A DNA stretch of 64,000 bases from Chlorokybus atmophyticus. Taxonomy: Eukaryota; Streptophyta; Chlorokybophyceae; Chlorokybales; Chlorokybaceae. Below, piece by piece: positions 21,901-32,956 of the stretch. Positions within the stretch are counted from its first letter, which is position 1. Each line of letters begins with the position of its first letter. A program made the translations under genes and the position numbers. The stretch lies in NCBI GenBank assembly GCA_009103225.1, contig RHPI01000026.1, positions 46,019 to 110,018 of the forward strand. The letters run 5' to 3'. Below the pieces are notes generated by a model. The model saw nothing but the letters and a program-made list of their open reading frames with translations. It was not told the DNA's origin and did no database searches.

Positions 21901-24900
21901 CCCCGTTCTCGCTCTCAGTCCTCAATGCATCGAATGGCCTGAGTCTACCAGTGCCAGCGTTGTCAAAATCAGGTCCCTTTGTGGCTTCACAGTTAACCAG
22001 GCAGGTTGCGCAAGATGGCATTCAGCCCCTCGTACAGAACATACCTGGCGCAGCAGGCCTTGGACATGAACAGGTGGCAATGTCGGCGCTGGAGCAACAC
22101 ACTGATCTGGAACAGGAGATTGCCAGTAAGGCGTCACCAATTACGGCTCCAAGCATGTCCAGTCATCACCACTCGACCATCAACGGTGCGCAACACAACA
22201 GTAAGCCATCTGTACAGGATGTACCAAGTCTTTCAGCTCTAGGAGCTTCAGGAACTGAACACGCGGCAGTTCGTGAGCAAATGCCCGAGCCAAGCGGCGC
22301 ATTGCAACAGGAGATCACCAGTGCCATCTGCACGACGGCAGCCATTGACACAATCGCTACTGACAACTCGTCTTTTGCGGGCCTACGTGTTGAGCAGCAG
22401 CCGGCAGAGTTGCAGGTTGCGTCCATAGCACAGGCCGACAACAACTGGGCGCCTCTATCGCAGGCTGCAAGTGACCAAATCGCTCCGCCTGCTCAAGTTG
22501 TTACTTCAGCGGAGCCCCATGCTGGGTCGGAGGAGCAGAACGCAGGTGAAGCTATGGCATCTTCGGCACCTGACGTGTCCAGCAATGTAGTCAAGGAGAC
22601 CTCCCTTGCGGTTGGGCAGGAACCACATATCCGGAACTTGTCCTTGTCACAAGTTGGCCCTGAAGCATCACCATTTGGCAAGATGATGGATGCCAGCACC
22701 AATGAGTCGAGCAGTCTGGAGCAGCATGGTGAGACACAGTATCTGGATACACATCAGCCAGTAATGGCTTCTTCTCGTGACATGCCCGTCAGTATGACCG
22801 AGGCGTTGCCCAGCCCACAGCCTATCACTGCTTCTCTTGGCGAGGAAAGAGTCCATACAGATGTGATTCCGACATCTACCCATGTTGGAGTCTCTGATGT
22901 AATGTCAGAGATTGACACTCAAGCAGAGCCAATACTGGTTGCTTCTCATGACACTCCCGGCATGGCGGTCCAGGGGTCGCCCACCCCACAGGCAATCATT
23001 GGTTCTCTTGACCAGAAAGGAGTTGACACAGATGTGATTTCGACATCTACCTATGTTGGAAAGTCTAGTGTTGCAATGTCTCAAATCAACAATCCATTTG
23101 AGCCAGTGATGGTTGCCTCGCATTACATCCCCGTCAGCACAATGGTGGAGGCGTCGCCCAGCCCACAGCCAAGCAGTGGTTTTCTTGATCGGGAAGGAGT
23201 TCATGCAGCCATGATTCAGACATCTACCCACATTGGAATGTCTGATGTTGCTGTGTCGGATATCGACACTCCACTCAATATGCCGCTTGCATCTGGGAAC
23301 CAAACCAAGCCAGCAGCAGAGCTTGCGGTTGATCAGCCTAGTGAACCAATGCATAATGACTTTACAGAGGCGACTAGCCCAAGCTCGTTGGCTGAAGTTC
23401 AAACTGTCAGTAACGAGAAAACGCCAGAAGTTGATGCGGGCCTTCTGCATGATGGTTCATCTGCAACGGTTCAAACTGCGGAACCCGAAGCAGTGGACGT
23501 CAGCATCCCTGAGCAACCAAATAATCAGGCCGATGATGCGGTATGTGTTTGATATACATCTGTACTTTGATTTTTGCTTGGCAGAGTCATTCTTGGCATG
23601 ATGTTTGGTATCTGACGGTGAAAGATTATGGTGTGTTGCAGACATCACAGCGTGCCTTCGAAACCGTTGCAGCAGGGCTTGCGGTTGATCATCCTAGTAA
23701 ATCCATGCATAATGAGTTTGCAAAGGCGACTCACCCAAGCACGTTGGCTGAAGCCAAGACTGTTGATAATGCAAACACGCCAGAAGTTAATGCAGGCCTT
23801 TTGCATGATGGTTCATCTGCAACGGTTCAAGCTGTGCAACCCCATTCCATGGACCTGATGCCTTCAGAACCCAAAGCAGGGGACTTCAGCATCCCCCAGC
23901 AACCAAATCATCAGGCCGATGATGCGGTATGTGATTGATAAACATCTGTACATTGAATTTGCAGCGTTACTCTTGGCGTAGTGTCAGCATCTGATGGTGA
24001 CAAATTGTGGTGTTGCAGACATCACAGCGTGCCTTCGACACCGTTGCAAGCCCTCCAGCTGAGGATAAGCCCTCTCCTCGTACCACTTCACCAAGGGGGA
24101 TCACTGGCATGCTGGCCGGCGCCATTGGCTTTGTGTCTGCGCCTTTGTTCTCAGCTGCCAAGAGCTTAGTAGGTGCTGTCAGCCCTGGCATACAGAGTGC
24201 TTCCGAAACGGCCAGTCAACAGCCTGCATCGCCATCATTGCAAGAAGCCACTGTCGAAGGCGCAGTGATTGGGACTGCAGGCAAAGAACTCAGTGAGGTA
24301 CACGTGCCGACACCAACAGATGCGGTTGCTGCGCTGCCTGCGGAGGACTTTCATCAGACAAAGTTGGAGACAACAGCCCCTGTTTCTAGAGAGTACGGCG
24401 GGGACTTGGTTGAGTTGCCTGCCACATTGGCGCAAGAGCAAGTTGGGGTTGACAGCAGCATGCTGCAACCTATTGCACCTGTGCCAGAGATTGCCTTTGA
24501 CCAGCCTGCACCCTACAGGGATACAGACGGTCACATGGTACCAGATTTGCATGCATATGCTGTTGAAGGTGAACAGACAGCATCTTCCTCATTCGGCAAT
24601 GGCGAAGCGGATGAGCGATCTTCACAAAAGACCATGGAGGACTTTAAGACAGCAACTGCACCAGTCTCGTTGTCAGCTCAAAGTGCAGAGACTACTGAAG
24701 GTGTCGCTGCCAGTCAACCTGTAGAACAGCAGGGTGCTCTGGACATGCGCACGTTCACAGTCAGTGCAGAAGGCCAGTTGATGCCGTCTCTGAGGCAGCC
24801 AGCTGAGCGCCTTGAGGCGGTTGTTGGAGATGTGCTTGCGGCCGATGAGCGTGTTCCTGCGAGCACAGAAGGCGCTAAGCCAGAAAGCCTCGTGACGCTC

Positions 24901-26760
24901 TCACCTGCAGAGGGTGTCGAAGCACCGAGGCTGGCAAAGTTTCCTGAAGCCGTTCAAGTTCTGCAAGAGGATGCGCACGGTGCACAGGTGCAGCCGCTGC
25001 TGGCGCAAGCATCTTTGGCAACTGCTGGTATGGTTGCACCTGAAGTACCATCCGCAAGCAAAGTTGATGTCCCTGCTTGGGCGCACAGTGCACACGTGCA
25101 GCCGGAGCTAAACCAAGCATCTACGGCAACTGCTGGTATAGTTGCACCTGAAATGCTATCCGCAAGCAAGGTTGAGGTTCCTGCTTGGGCGCAAGGTGCT
25201 CAGGTGCAGACGGAACTAGAGCAAGCATCCACGGCAACTGCTGGTATAGTCGCACCTGACTTACCCGCAAACAAAGTTGAGATTCCGACTTGGGCGCATG
25301 AGCAGCAGATCCAAGTGGCTCCACTGCAGACCGTCTTCCTCAGTTCTGTTCCTGCTGATGCAACACCTGTGCAACTGCCACTGCCAGTATCAGCTAACAC
25401 AAATGGTGTTAGAGCAACAGATATTGGTGCTGTTGCTGCGGCAGTGCAGTACTCTGGTGATGTACAGACACGCCTAGGCGCAGTATCTAACGCGGCATTG
25501 GGCAACAGTTCGAGGGAAACCGCTGATGCTGCACACCCTGCTGCTGCGGAACCGACAGCAGCGCAGTCTGAGGCAGTCGCTCTTGCAGGTGCTGGCGTAG
25601 CTGAAAACCAACCTGTTCAGCCAGGAGAACACGTTGTTCTTGTGTTCCCTCCATCGGCACAACCACTCACTGGTGAGCACTCAAGGCAGATGGCGTACTT
25701 CAGGGCCACTACGTTGACAGAACGTCCAGTACACGAGACCTCCCCGACCCAGGCGGGCCCACCTGGGGCAGTGGGTCAGTTGAGGAAGAGATTCTTGCAT
25801 TCTGATACAGCACCGACAAAGATCACGCCCGCGGCTGAAGCCCAAGCTGCAGTTGACCAGCTGTTTGACTGGGATTCAGAGCGGCAGCCTGAGACCAATG
25901 ACGCTGCTGATGATCCCCCCGATACCAATCAGGCTGATGTAGACTTTGGCGGCAAGCCGTGGCCCAGTGCCGAAGAAGAGGCCGCTGCAGAGGAAAGAGA
26001 GCCGTACAAGAAGCCGGCAGTGAAGTTCAGGCTGCCTACCATGACCACGCGCAAGGAGCTGTTGTGGGAGCGGCAAGCAGCGCATGCACCTCGGCCCGCT
26101 GTACACCTAGCACCCGGGAGCAAGCTACGCCCCGCAGAGCCTGGCTCCCCATCAGGTGATGCTGACAATACTGCAGAGCAGCTGTCACCACCACTTGATC
26201 GCGTTGCGCCATACGATGCACCCTCACCAGATATGGCTGAGGAGACGCCATCTCAGATGACATCACCAACCGAGGACATTTTATCCACGACAGCACAGCT
26301 GCCAGCGAGCACTGCAGCGACGCATGCAGACCCACTTGATGTTGTTACTCCAACCCTTGCTGCGCAAGCGCAGGGTGCAAAACCAACTACTGATGTAGAA
26401 GAACGGGTGCCTGAGTCGCCAAGGTCTCGCTCGGCCCCCATGGTGGATGAAGCAAGACAATCGCATCCTGCACCAGTGGGTCTTTTCAAGCGACCCAGCT
26501 CACCGTTGAGGCCCAAAGCAGACGGGTTGCCATCAGTGTACAGCGAAATGGAAAGCAGCTTGCCCGCTGTGCAGCCCCCAACAGTGTTACCGCAAGCACT
26601 GGCAGCTGCCGTGCCGAGCAGCGAGCAAGCGGGCACTGCGAGCGCAACTCCGCAATATCCAGCCGTGTTGAACGTGTCAACTGCCAGCGCCAGTATGAAC
26701 GTGCAGGGTGCACCTGCTGTGAAGCAGAAGAAGGGGTGCCAGTGCTGTGTTGTCATGTAG
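18933..26760 (+). CDS. Giant low-complexity protein with C-terminal CaaX box
   Basis: Not a protein I recognise. Eight exons join in phase: 18933-19020, 19107-19182, 19709-19775, 19991-21112, 21176-21224, 21451-23540, 23642-23926 and 24019-26760, giving 2172 residues. It opens with acidic residues (MEQEESLPLFDALDAG), then a basic stretch with KKSKDKRRGWFPSRR. Most of the rest is Ser/Pro/Thr/Ala/Val/Gln-rich and almost certainly disordered. It includes three units of about 58 residues (22761-23280), a duplicated exon (exon 7 and the end of exon 6) and three 36-residue units with KVEVPAWAQ (24982-25305). The only hydrophobic patch is GMLAGAIGFVSAPLFSAAK (about 24105-24165). The C-terminus KQKKGCQCCVVM is a polybasic stretch, extra cysteines and a CVVM CaaX box, so farnesylation, proteolysis, methylation and perhaps palmitoylation are predicted. 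The inferred location is a cytosolic membrane face. Exons 1-3 are short and less certain than the rest. Confidence 0.85.
22761..23280 (+). repeat. Three tandem ~58-codon coding repeats
   Basis: Within exon 6 of the CaaX-protein gene, units beginning VMASSRDMPVS, ILVASHDTPGM and VMVASHYIPVS each continue through a SPSPQP/SPTPQA segment and a TSTHVG/TSTYVG/TSTHIG motif to a SEIDTQ/SQINNP/SDIDTP end. Divergence between units shows the duplication is not recent. Confidence 0.85.
23297..24018 (+). repeat. Tandem duplication of an exon with its intron
   Basis: The end of exon 6 (LAVDQPSEPMHNDF through NNQADDA) and intron 6 are repeated as exon 7 (LAVDHPSKSMHNEF through NHQADDA) and intron 7. Both introns start GTATGTG, share internal sequence and end GTTGCAG before ACATCACAGCGTGCCTTCGA. 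Both copies keep phase 0, so the copy number can change without a frameshift. Confidence 0.9.
24982..25305 (+). repeat. Three 36-codon coding repeats
   Basis: Units start at 24982, 25090 and 25198 (108 bases apart) and share ATAG(I/M)VAPE, ASKV(D/E)VPAWA and AQVQ-type motifs. A fourth, degraded unit begins near 25303. Confidence 0.9.
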
Positions 26761-27435
26761 ATACCCGCACAATACAATGCAGTTTTGGTATGCATTTATC
26801 GGCTGTCATGTTGCTGCCACTTGTGTGTTGTGTCATCAACGGCTGGGACTTCTGGCCATTATTGCCGTGATTAGCAAGGCAACCCTTATTGCTAGTTTTG
26901 AACACAAGGGGCAACAGTTTCTCACGAGCCTCAAATAATTACCACATACAGACCGCACTGTGCCCATTGCTCAAGCAAGGTGCCTCAAGTAGGGTGCCAC
27001 AATGCTTGTGCTCAGCACAGACAGTAACATAAGCAGTCAACAACACAGCACAGACGACAGCACACACATCGCAGACACTAGCACATTCACACAATAACAC
27101 ATGCACACATGCAGGAACTTGCACGCGCGCAGCACTGCAGGCATGCACACACGTGTACGCCTCCACTCGTACGCTACCACAACTACACCCAAGGGCTGGC
27201 TATGGGGACTAGCTATGCGCAATGTAATGCATGACAGGCAGGAGCAACACCAGGCAGGTGATGTGGGACTTATGCGAGCAAAGTGTCCCCTATCAGTATA
27301 GGAGAAAATAGCAGAGAGCTGAGCTATGCGAGGGTTGCAGCAGCTGCAGCTGATAATGACAGCGACGATGATAACGACCACAAGGGGAGCACTCGAATTC
27401 GCATGTTCATGCGCATGAGTGGCACAGCCATTGAT

Positions 27436-27461
27436 GACCTGCAAGTAATTACTTGCAGGTC
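27436..27461. repeat. 26-bp perfect palindrome
   Basis: GACCTGCAAGTAA and its exact complement meet at TAATTA. Further out, CATTGATGACCTGC is imperfectly mirrored by GCAGGTCATCAATG, so the whole 27429-27477 region can form a longer imperfect hairpin. Confidence 0.8.
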
Positions 27462-27776
27462 ATGCAGGTCATCAATGCCTGACATGTGCACTGCCTGCAG
27501 CAGAGTGCACTAGCAATTGATGTATGCACTGGTGCCATTTGTGTTGGTACATTTGCACAAGTGCAAACTACACCCTGCTGATGTAATCTAATCCTGTTGC
27601 ACCTTGCAACTCTGTCAAAAGTGCTGTCAAGCCGCAAACTACACCATCCACGACCAGGCCAAAGCTTGCAGACAAACGGCATGCACAAGCACAACTACCG
27701 CAGTATGATACTGCAGGAAATTTCACGTAGAAGCTGTGCACAGAAACTCGCACGCTATGATGCATGCAAAACATTA

Positions 27777-27812
27777 GTGGGTGAAGTGATCGCAGTGGGT
27801 GAAGTGATCGCA
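27777..27812. repeat. Tandem 18-bp repeat, two copies
   Basis: GTGGGTGAAGTGATCGCA occurs twice in a row. Confidence 0.85.
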
Positions 27813-27916
27813 TACAAGCACACGCTTGTGTATTGCCCTGAGGCTATGCCAATCGTATAATTATCACATAGGGCATATGTATAGTATACTAAAATAGCTG
27901 TTTGACTACACTGCGC

Positions 27917-29750
27917 TTATACGCCGACAGCGGCCGCAACAGCCGGCCTACTGAGCTGAGGGTACAACCATGCGACAACCATGCCCAGCAGGCTTCCCAT
28001 GTACACTTGCAGCGGCGTGTGGCCCAGCAGCTCCTTCAGCTTCTTCTCACTGATTGGATGCCCATGGAAGAGGTCAGCGACGATTGTGTTGAGCACCTGA
28101 TGGAAAACAACACAGCGTGTTGACTACAAACCCCTTGCAGCCATATTTGTAATCACTACGACCGCCGACCTGGCGTACAGTCAAAAGACTAACAATGAAT
28201 GCAGTACTCGTGACTATTGCCTTACCTCAGCTTGCTTGCCGGCATGCCAGCGCACATTGGCTGCATCATACATCACTATCAGGCTGAATGCCAAGCAAAC
28301 GGGAAAGAGGGTGTCGTTGAGGCCGTTCATCAGCGCCACGGAGCTGACATACGCAGCCATACACTGTCAGATACAAAGGGATACAAGTGTATACACTGGT
28401 GGTTCTCCAGCTGCAGCAGTGTACAGTACTGAACCCAGCAACTCATGCTGATCGCATTACACAACAATATGAGTTGCGGTGCTGACCTGGTGACGCCCAT
28501 TACAAGTGCAGAGTGCGAGGAGGGCATCCCCCCGGAGCTTGTGAGTGCAGTGAAATCCCACTTGCCTTCCTTGTAAAGATGTGTGAACACTTTGAGCACC
28601 TGTAACACAAGTGTGATTGAATACCTGTATCACATACCCCACAACTGGGTGATTGTTTCTTGATCAGCAACATGCAAGTACGCTTATGCTGGCAGGTTAT
28701 TGGAACTACACTCCTTCTTGATCAGCAACATGCAAGTACGCTTATGCTGGCAGGTTATTGGAACTACACTCCTTCTGGACTGTTGCACTTCTCTGCAGTA
28801 TGAACGTATCAAACATACATGCTAATCCACAACACACATGCAATGCACTCTCCAAGTCTAATCAATAACAGCAGTGAAAGACGCGAAAGCCACCCTATGA
28901 TCGAATCTGGCAGCCGATCAACAATTTGGAGTTGCCTCAGCATGCCGACCCACAAACCTATGGCTCAGCAGCAATGCTTCCTGTAACTGACATGCGGCCA
29001 ATCTTACTAAATGGCAGCGACAACTTAATGCAATGGAAGTTGCTTTACCTGTGCTATTGACCATGCCCACAAAGCTGCCATGAACGCCTGGTTGCGCCTC
29101 AAGTCTGCGACGGCAACCGTCAGCGCGGGTCCGATGCTTTCAACCGGGGGCACTGTCACCAACGCCGAGAGCACAAGCCCGGATGAAGTGCCTTGCGCAA
29201 TCGTTGAACGCCAATTGCGCAGCGTCGCATGTAATCTACTTGACCTCCAGCCTGCCAACAACACGGCATACAGCTTTGGTGTTACACACGTCATATAAAC
29301 AGCCACATGAGCTGCAACTGCCATTGTGTAACATCCTACAACTAGCAACAGTAACCAAACTGGTTGATCGGCAACACGATGGCTATGTCATTAGGCACAT
29401 ATACCGAGGATCACAGTGGCGACTGCCTCGTTGTGACACAACAACAGCCTGTCCTGCTGAGTGGGTGCAGAACACACTACGTGGCATTCACCTTCATGCT
29501 GCGACAGCCATCGCGTGACAATCTTCCCGCCCACCCTCGCTGCCAATACCCCCAGCAAAACCACCTCAGGTGCGGGCAGCTGGCAGCAGCACAGCGCTCC
29601 GCCTCCCCGCTGCTTGCGCCCACCTGCAGCTTCACCACCCTGTGGCCGTCCCTGCCTCTGAGACCCCGCGTCTCGCTGCTCCAGCTGCGTCGGTCGAGCG
29701 AGCCTCAACCCTGCCGACTGCGGCAGCGCCGCCACCCCCGCCACCATCCC
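27917..29750 (-). CDS. DUF212 / divergent PAP2-family membrane protein
   Basis: Member of the DUF212 (acid phosphatase/vanadium-dependent haloperoxidase-related) family, small membrane proteins of plants and bacteria whose reaction is unproven. Four exons are clear on the minus strand: 29049-29251, 28487-28599, 28226-28343 and 27917-28096. A fifth, 5' exon (29624-29750, ATG at 29750, phase compatible) is inferred; its Ala/Arg/Gly-rich product looks like a plastid transit peptide. The total would be 246 residues. Family motifs are NQAFMAALWAWSIAQ (first membrane segment), YKEGKWDFTALTSSGGMPSSHSALV cut across as KWDFTALTSSGGMPSSHSAL, then MYDAANVRWHAGKQAEVLN and LKELLGHTPLQVYMGSLLG. The SSHS and HTP histidines match the PAP2-like signature. 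Intron 2 holds a perfect 58-bp tandem duplication. The gene is divergent from the plus-strand membrane-protein gene, 345 bases apart. Confidence 0.88.
28657..28772. repeat. Perfect 58-bp tandem duplication (intronic)
   Basis: 28657-28714 is repeated without change at 28715-28772 inside the DUF212 intron between exons 29049-29251 and 28487-28599. The identity implies a very recent event or an assembly duplication. Confidence 0.9.
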
Positions 29751-30095
29751 CGCCACGCCCGCCGCCGCCGCCTCGTCCGCCACTGCCTCTACCACTCCTG
29801 CCAGCCAACACCACAGTATAACCAAACGGCGTAACCAGCAGTTACAACAGTTTCGTTAGTGCAGCCTGGATGCGCGGCACATAACGGGAACGGGTTTCAG
29901 CACTACTATGCCAGTTAAAGGATTCCACGCTTCCACGGGATTCCTATCCAGGAGCGAAAATGGCAAGCGATACTTGAGTTGGCTCCTGCTTCACCTACCA
30001 AAATTTGCGACACTTTCTTGGCTTCCCTACGGCTTCTGCATTGCAAGTGACTTGTCTAAGATAATTTACTCTATGTGATCTGCTTTGTGGCCAGC
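29751..30095. promoter_or_regulatory. Short divergent promoter region
   Basis: 345 bases lie between the inferred DUF212 start (minus) and the ATG of the small membrane protein (plus). Both products have plastid-like N-termini, so shared regulation is plausible. No TATA box or named element was identified. Confidence 0.35.
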
Positions 30096-31156
30096 ATGGC
30101 GGCGGCAGCGGCAGGGGTGTCTGTTGGGGTGAGCGTGCTGCCTGTTAGGTGCACAGCTCCGCGTCAAGTAGCTGGACGTGCTGCTTGTCGGAGGACGGTG
30201 CCAGCTGGTGGCATCGGGTTGAGCAAGAGGCCGAGCCAGCGGCTGGGCGGCCGTCGCCTCACCGTGTTTGCTCAGCACACTGGCAATGAACAGAAGCCAG
30301 CAGAAACCACCCCAAAGCCACCGGTATTGTGTCTGTCTTGCGCTCGCATACCTGTCCTTGCAGCCAGGTGGTGCTGTGTTTGACCGCCCAGTGGTTAGCA
30401 GTGCATTCTGGTCTTAGTCTCCAGGCTCCACCCGGCTCATTCAAGTTAGCTGCTTGGTGCCAGTATTTATCAACGCAGTTTGCATGTACAACAGTATGCT
30501 CACCATTGAGCATCTCGGTTGAACCGTTCACCAGGCTGGAGGCTCAGTTGCGGTCGTTGTTGTGCATGGGTGTGCAAGTCTGTTGCATGCACACTTTCAG
30601 TTGCCAAGCATGCAAGCAGGCTTGCAGCACAGCTAAACAAGGAAGCACCTAGTTGTTTCACGCACAAGTCTGGCATCATGAAAATGGCAGCTGAGCGTGT
30701 GCAGGCAATACTACTTGTCGTTGCATACGCCCACGGGAGAGTGTCTTGCTGTGATCTCAGGCAAAGGAGGAGGACCTGCCATGGGTGAGGAGTGAGAACA
30801 AGAAGGAGCAGCAAGGGGGATTCAAGGTCCCCTACCCAGTTTATCTGTTGGGATCGGTGATTGTTGCGATTGCTGCGGTTGGGTCTATCTACGAGTGGGC
30901 CTACAAGAACCCAGTGTTTGGCGTGCTGTACCCAGACAGCCCGCTCTACAATGTTGTGCTCGGCATTTTCGTCTTCACAGGCTTCCCCTCGGCGGTATGT
31001 TTTGATTTTGTGTTGACTTCACGCTGGGATGTTGTTGTTTATGTATAACTTGTTGTTTATCGAGTGCTGCATGCACAGGGTTTCTTGTGGTGGAAAGCTG
31101 CGAAAGCAGCAAATGAGATGGCGGATGAACAGGATCGGGAGGATGGTTACTATTAG
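30096..31156 (+). CDS. Small plastid-type membrane protein
   Basis: Three exons join in phase 0: 30096-30323, 30761-30994 and 31079-31156, giving 179 residues. Residues 1 to about 60 are Ala/Arg/Val-rich with no acidic residues, like a chloroplast transit peptide. Then come a charged hinge (AKEEDLPWVRSENKKEQQ) and a first membrane helix (PYPVYLLGSVIVAIAAVGS). The conserved-looking YKNPVFGVLYPDSPLYN precedes a second helix (VVLGIFVFTGFPSAGFLWW), and the acidic end is EMADEQDREDGYY. This layout resembles small inner-envelope or thylakoid proteins of unknown function known from land plants (At1g42960-like), but I cannot confirm that from memory. The start is the only suitable ATG. Confidence 0.82.
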
Positions 31157-32060
31157 ACAATTTTGTCGTTGGTATTGTAGGCCATGCATGTAAGTCCATG
31201 CATCAGTTGTGCTTATGCATAATGCGCACTGTATATATTCCAAAAAAGTTGTGCCGAATTGTGCAGCAAGTATCTGCATACAGCATGGGGACTCCAAATC
31301 TTGAGGCATTGTACAGAGACAGCAGAGGGACACTGTTTGTTTGCAGTCACTCTAGCAAGCATGCAGCCTGGAAATAGTGCTCGTAAATATTAGCCATAAC
31401 GCATACTGCATTGATTGCATAGCGGCTAAATTAGAACACACCGAGGTGACGTACAGTGTCGACGAAAGGTTGTCAGATTGTACACATAGCCCGGTAATGG
31501 TCATGAACGTTGCTGTGTACAGCATATGCAAGCGATGTATGCAAGAAGCATGGCACATGCACGAACACAACACTTGTAGTAAGTGTTGTGTAACTACAAC
31601 CTCACATGCGTCACAACATGCATGACCGATGCTTGTGACACTACGCATGCAATCCTACCAGCATACCATCTTTTGTACACTCTCACCTCAATCACGACAC
31701 GACATGCGTGTCTACTGCTCTGCTGTGCTTGTCCATTCATTGCTATACCCTATTGTGCCAAGCATGACAAGCATGACGCATCTGTAACTCACCATCACAT
31801 AACACACACAGTGCTCGGACCATGTTTTGAAAACCCTGGTGTGAGCCTGAGCCTCTGCAACAGCTTATTAACAGGGTAGCAAATTCACAAGGATGCTGAG
31901 TTGATAAGGGAATTTGCCTAGTACTAGAGACGTTACACGGAGCTACGAGCTAAACTAATGCAATGGCTCCTGCTGGAAACAAGTGATTAACTTGCTGTAC
32001 ACAATAACAATGCAGGACACCCGCAAGTAGAGTCTCCCGCCACCCGCTGCGGCGCGCATG
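31157..32060. other. Intergenic between convergent genes
   Basis: No gene was recognised. A small perfect hairpin (CACAACACTT, loop GTAGT) sits at 31566-31590. TTACA near 31933 is TGTAA on the minus strand and could be the poly(A) signal of the PLAC8 gene. Confidence 0.45.
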
Positions 32061-32956
32061 CTACACAGCAGGATACCCTTTCACGGGCATGCCATCTTCG
32101 TATCTTGGTGGCGGTGGAAAGCCTTGTGAAGGCCCCGCTTGTGACGAGGACGGCACAGTAGTATAGTACAGTGGCCGCAGTGGGAGCTGCTGCACGGGCT
32201 GTGCTTGCGGTGCTGCTTGCGCGGGCACATCATCACGCCGCATGGGCACTGCGACTGGCGGGGGCACAACAGCCACGAGTGGACGCTGCATTGCGCCTGT
32301 ACCTACAGCTCCATGCACCTAAGGGTTTGATTGAGTTCAGCGAGCAGCATGCAAGCCTGAAACACACCACTGGTGAGGTGTATATTGTACCTTCAATTCA
32401 TTTGCAATTTGGCACTGCGAGCACCAGCAGCAGCACCAGTCTATGCAGAAGTCATCACCAGAGGCGGCAATAATTTGGTATTTGCTGCGCACGCTGGTGC
32501 GGTATGGAGTTGAGCAGATGCAATGCAAGCACCTGAGAAGGGTTTCAACTTTTAGTCGTATAGTGCAAGGGTAAATCGCTGTCACAGGCAGGCTGCCTGC
32601 TTACATTGTGCTCAGGAAGCAGCAGCCCAAAGTTGCTCCGCAGCATGGTGTGCCGTTGATGACCTCAGCATTGCGTCCAAACAGGATGCACGGGCACCAC
32701 AGCCCAAGGCAACACTGCCACCAACTGAATGGGTGAGTGCAACAATCGCATGGAGTTCAACTCATATCAAACAATGTGCAACAAACATTTGCCAACACAC
32801 ATGAGAACAGTAGAAGACTGGCATCGGATGTGGCTTGCAAACCCTACGTACCACACGAGGTCCGGCACTGCAGCAACTGCACAAGCCTGCGTCCCAACTT
32901 CCAGGGAGGGGCCCGACTGGTGCTGGCGCGTGCTTTACAATCACAGGCTTCGTCAT
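32061..32956 (-). CDS. PLAC8-family cysteine-rich protein
   Basis: PLAC8 (cornifelin/FW2.2/PCR) family: small cysteine-rich, usually plasma-membrane proteins linked in plants to cell number control and to metal transport. Four minus-strand exons join in phase: 32852-32956, 32605-32714, 32391-32532 and 32061-32318, giving 204 residues. Motifs in order are WDAGLCSCCSAG, the diagnostic CCxxxxCPC as CCLGLWCPCILFGRN (about residue 36), CCGATLGCCF (the hydrophobic, Cys-rich patch), PYRTSVRSKYQI and DWCCCWCSQCQIANELK. The fourth exon adds a Pro/Gln/Ala-rich tail ending PPPPRYEDGMPVKGYPAV, longer than in simple family members; the PPxY-like end could bind WW domains (inference). The start ATG at 32956 follows a TCTGCAG acceptor, so a 5' leader intron is likely. 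Confidence 0.92.

Larger units (their letters stand above)
26761..27916. other. Intergenic between convergent genes
   Basis: Separates the CaaX-protein gene from DUF212, whose stop faces it. It has an ACAC-rich patch (about 27000-27170), a 26-bp perfect palindrome (27436-27461) and a tandem 18-bp repeat (about 27777-27812). No gene was recognised. Confidence 0.45.

Noticed and set aside
22905-23450. Open frame on the minus strand across the repeat region
   Set aside because: It is opposite the long exon 6 of the CaaX-protein gene; its openness follows from the composition and repeats of that exon.
29364-29834. Pro/Arg-rich plus-strand open frame
   Set aside because: Its openness comes from GC-rich sequence. 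The minus strand provides a phase-compatible transit-peptide exon for DUF212.
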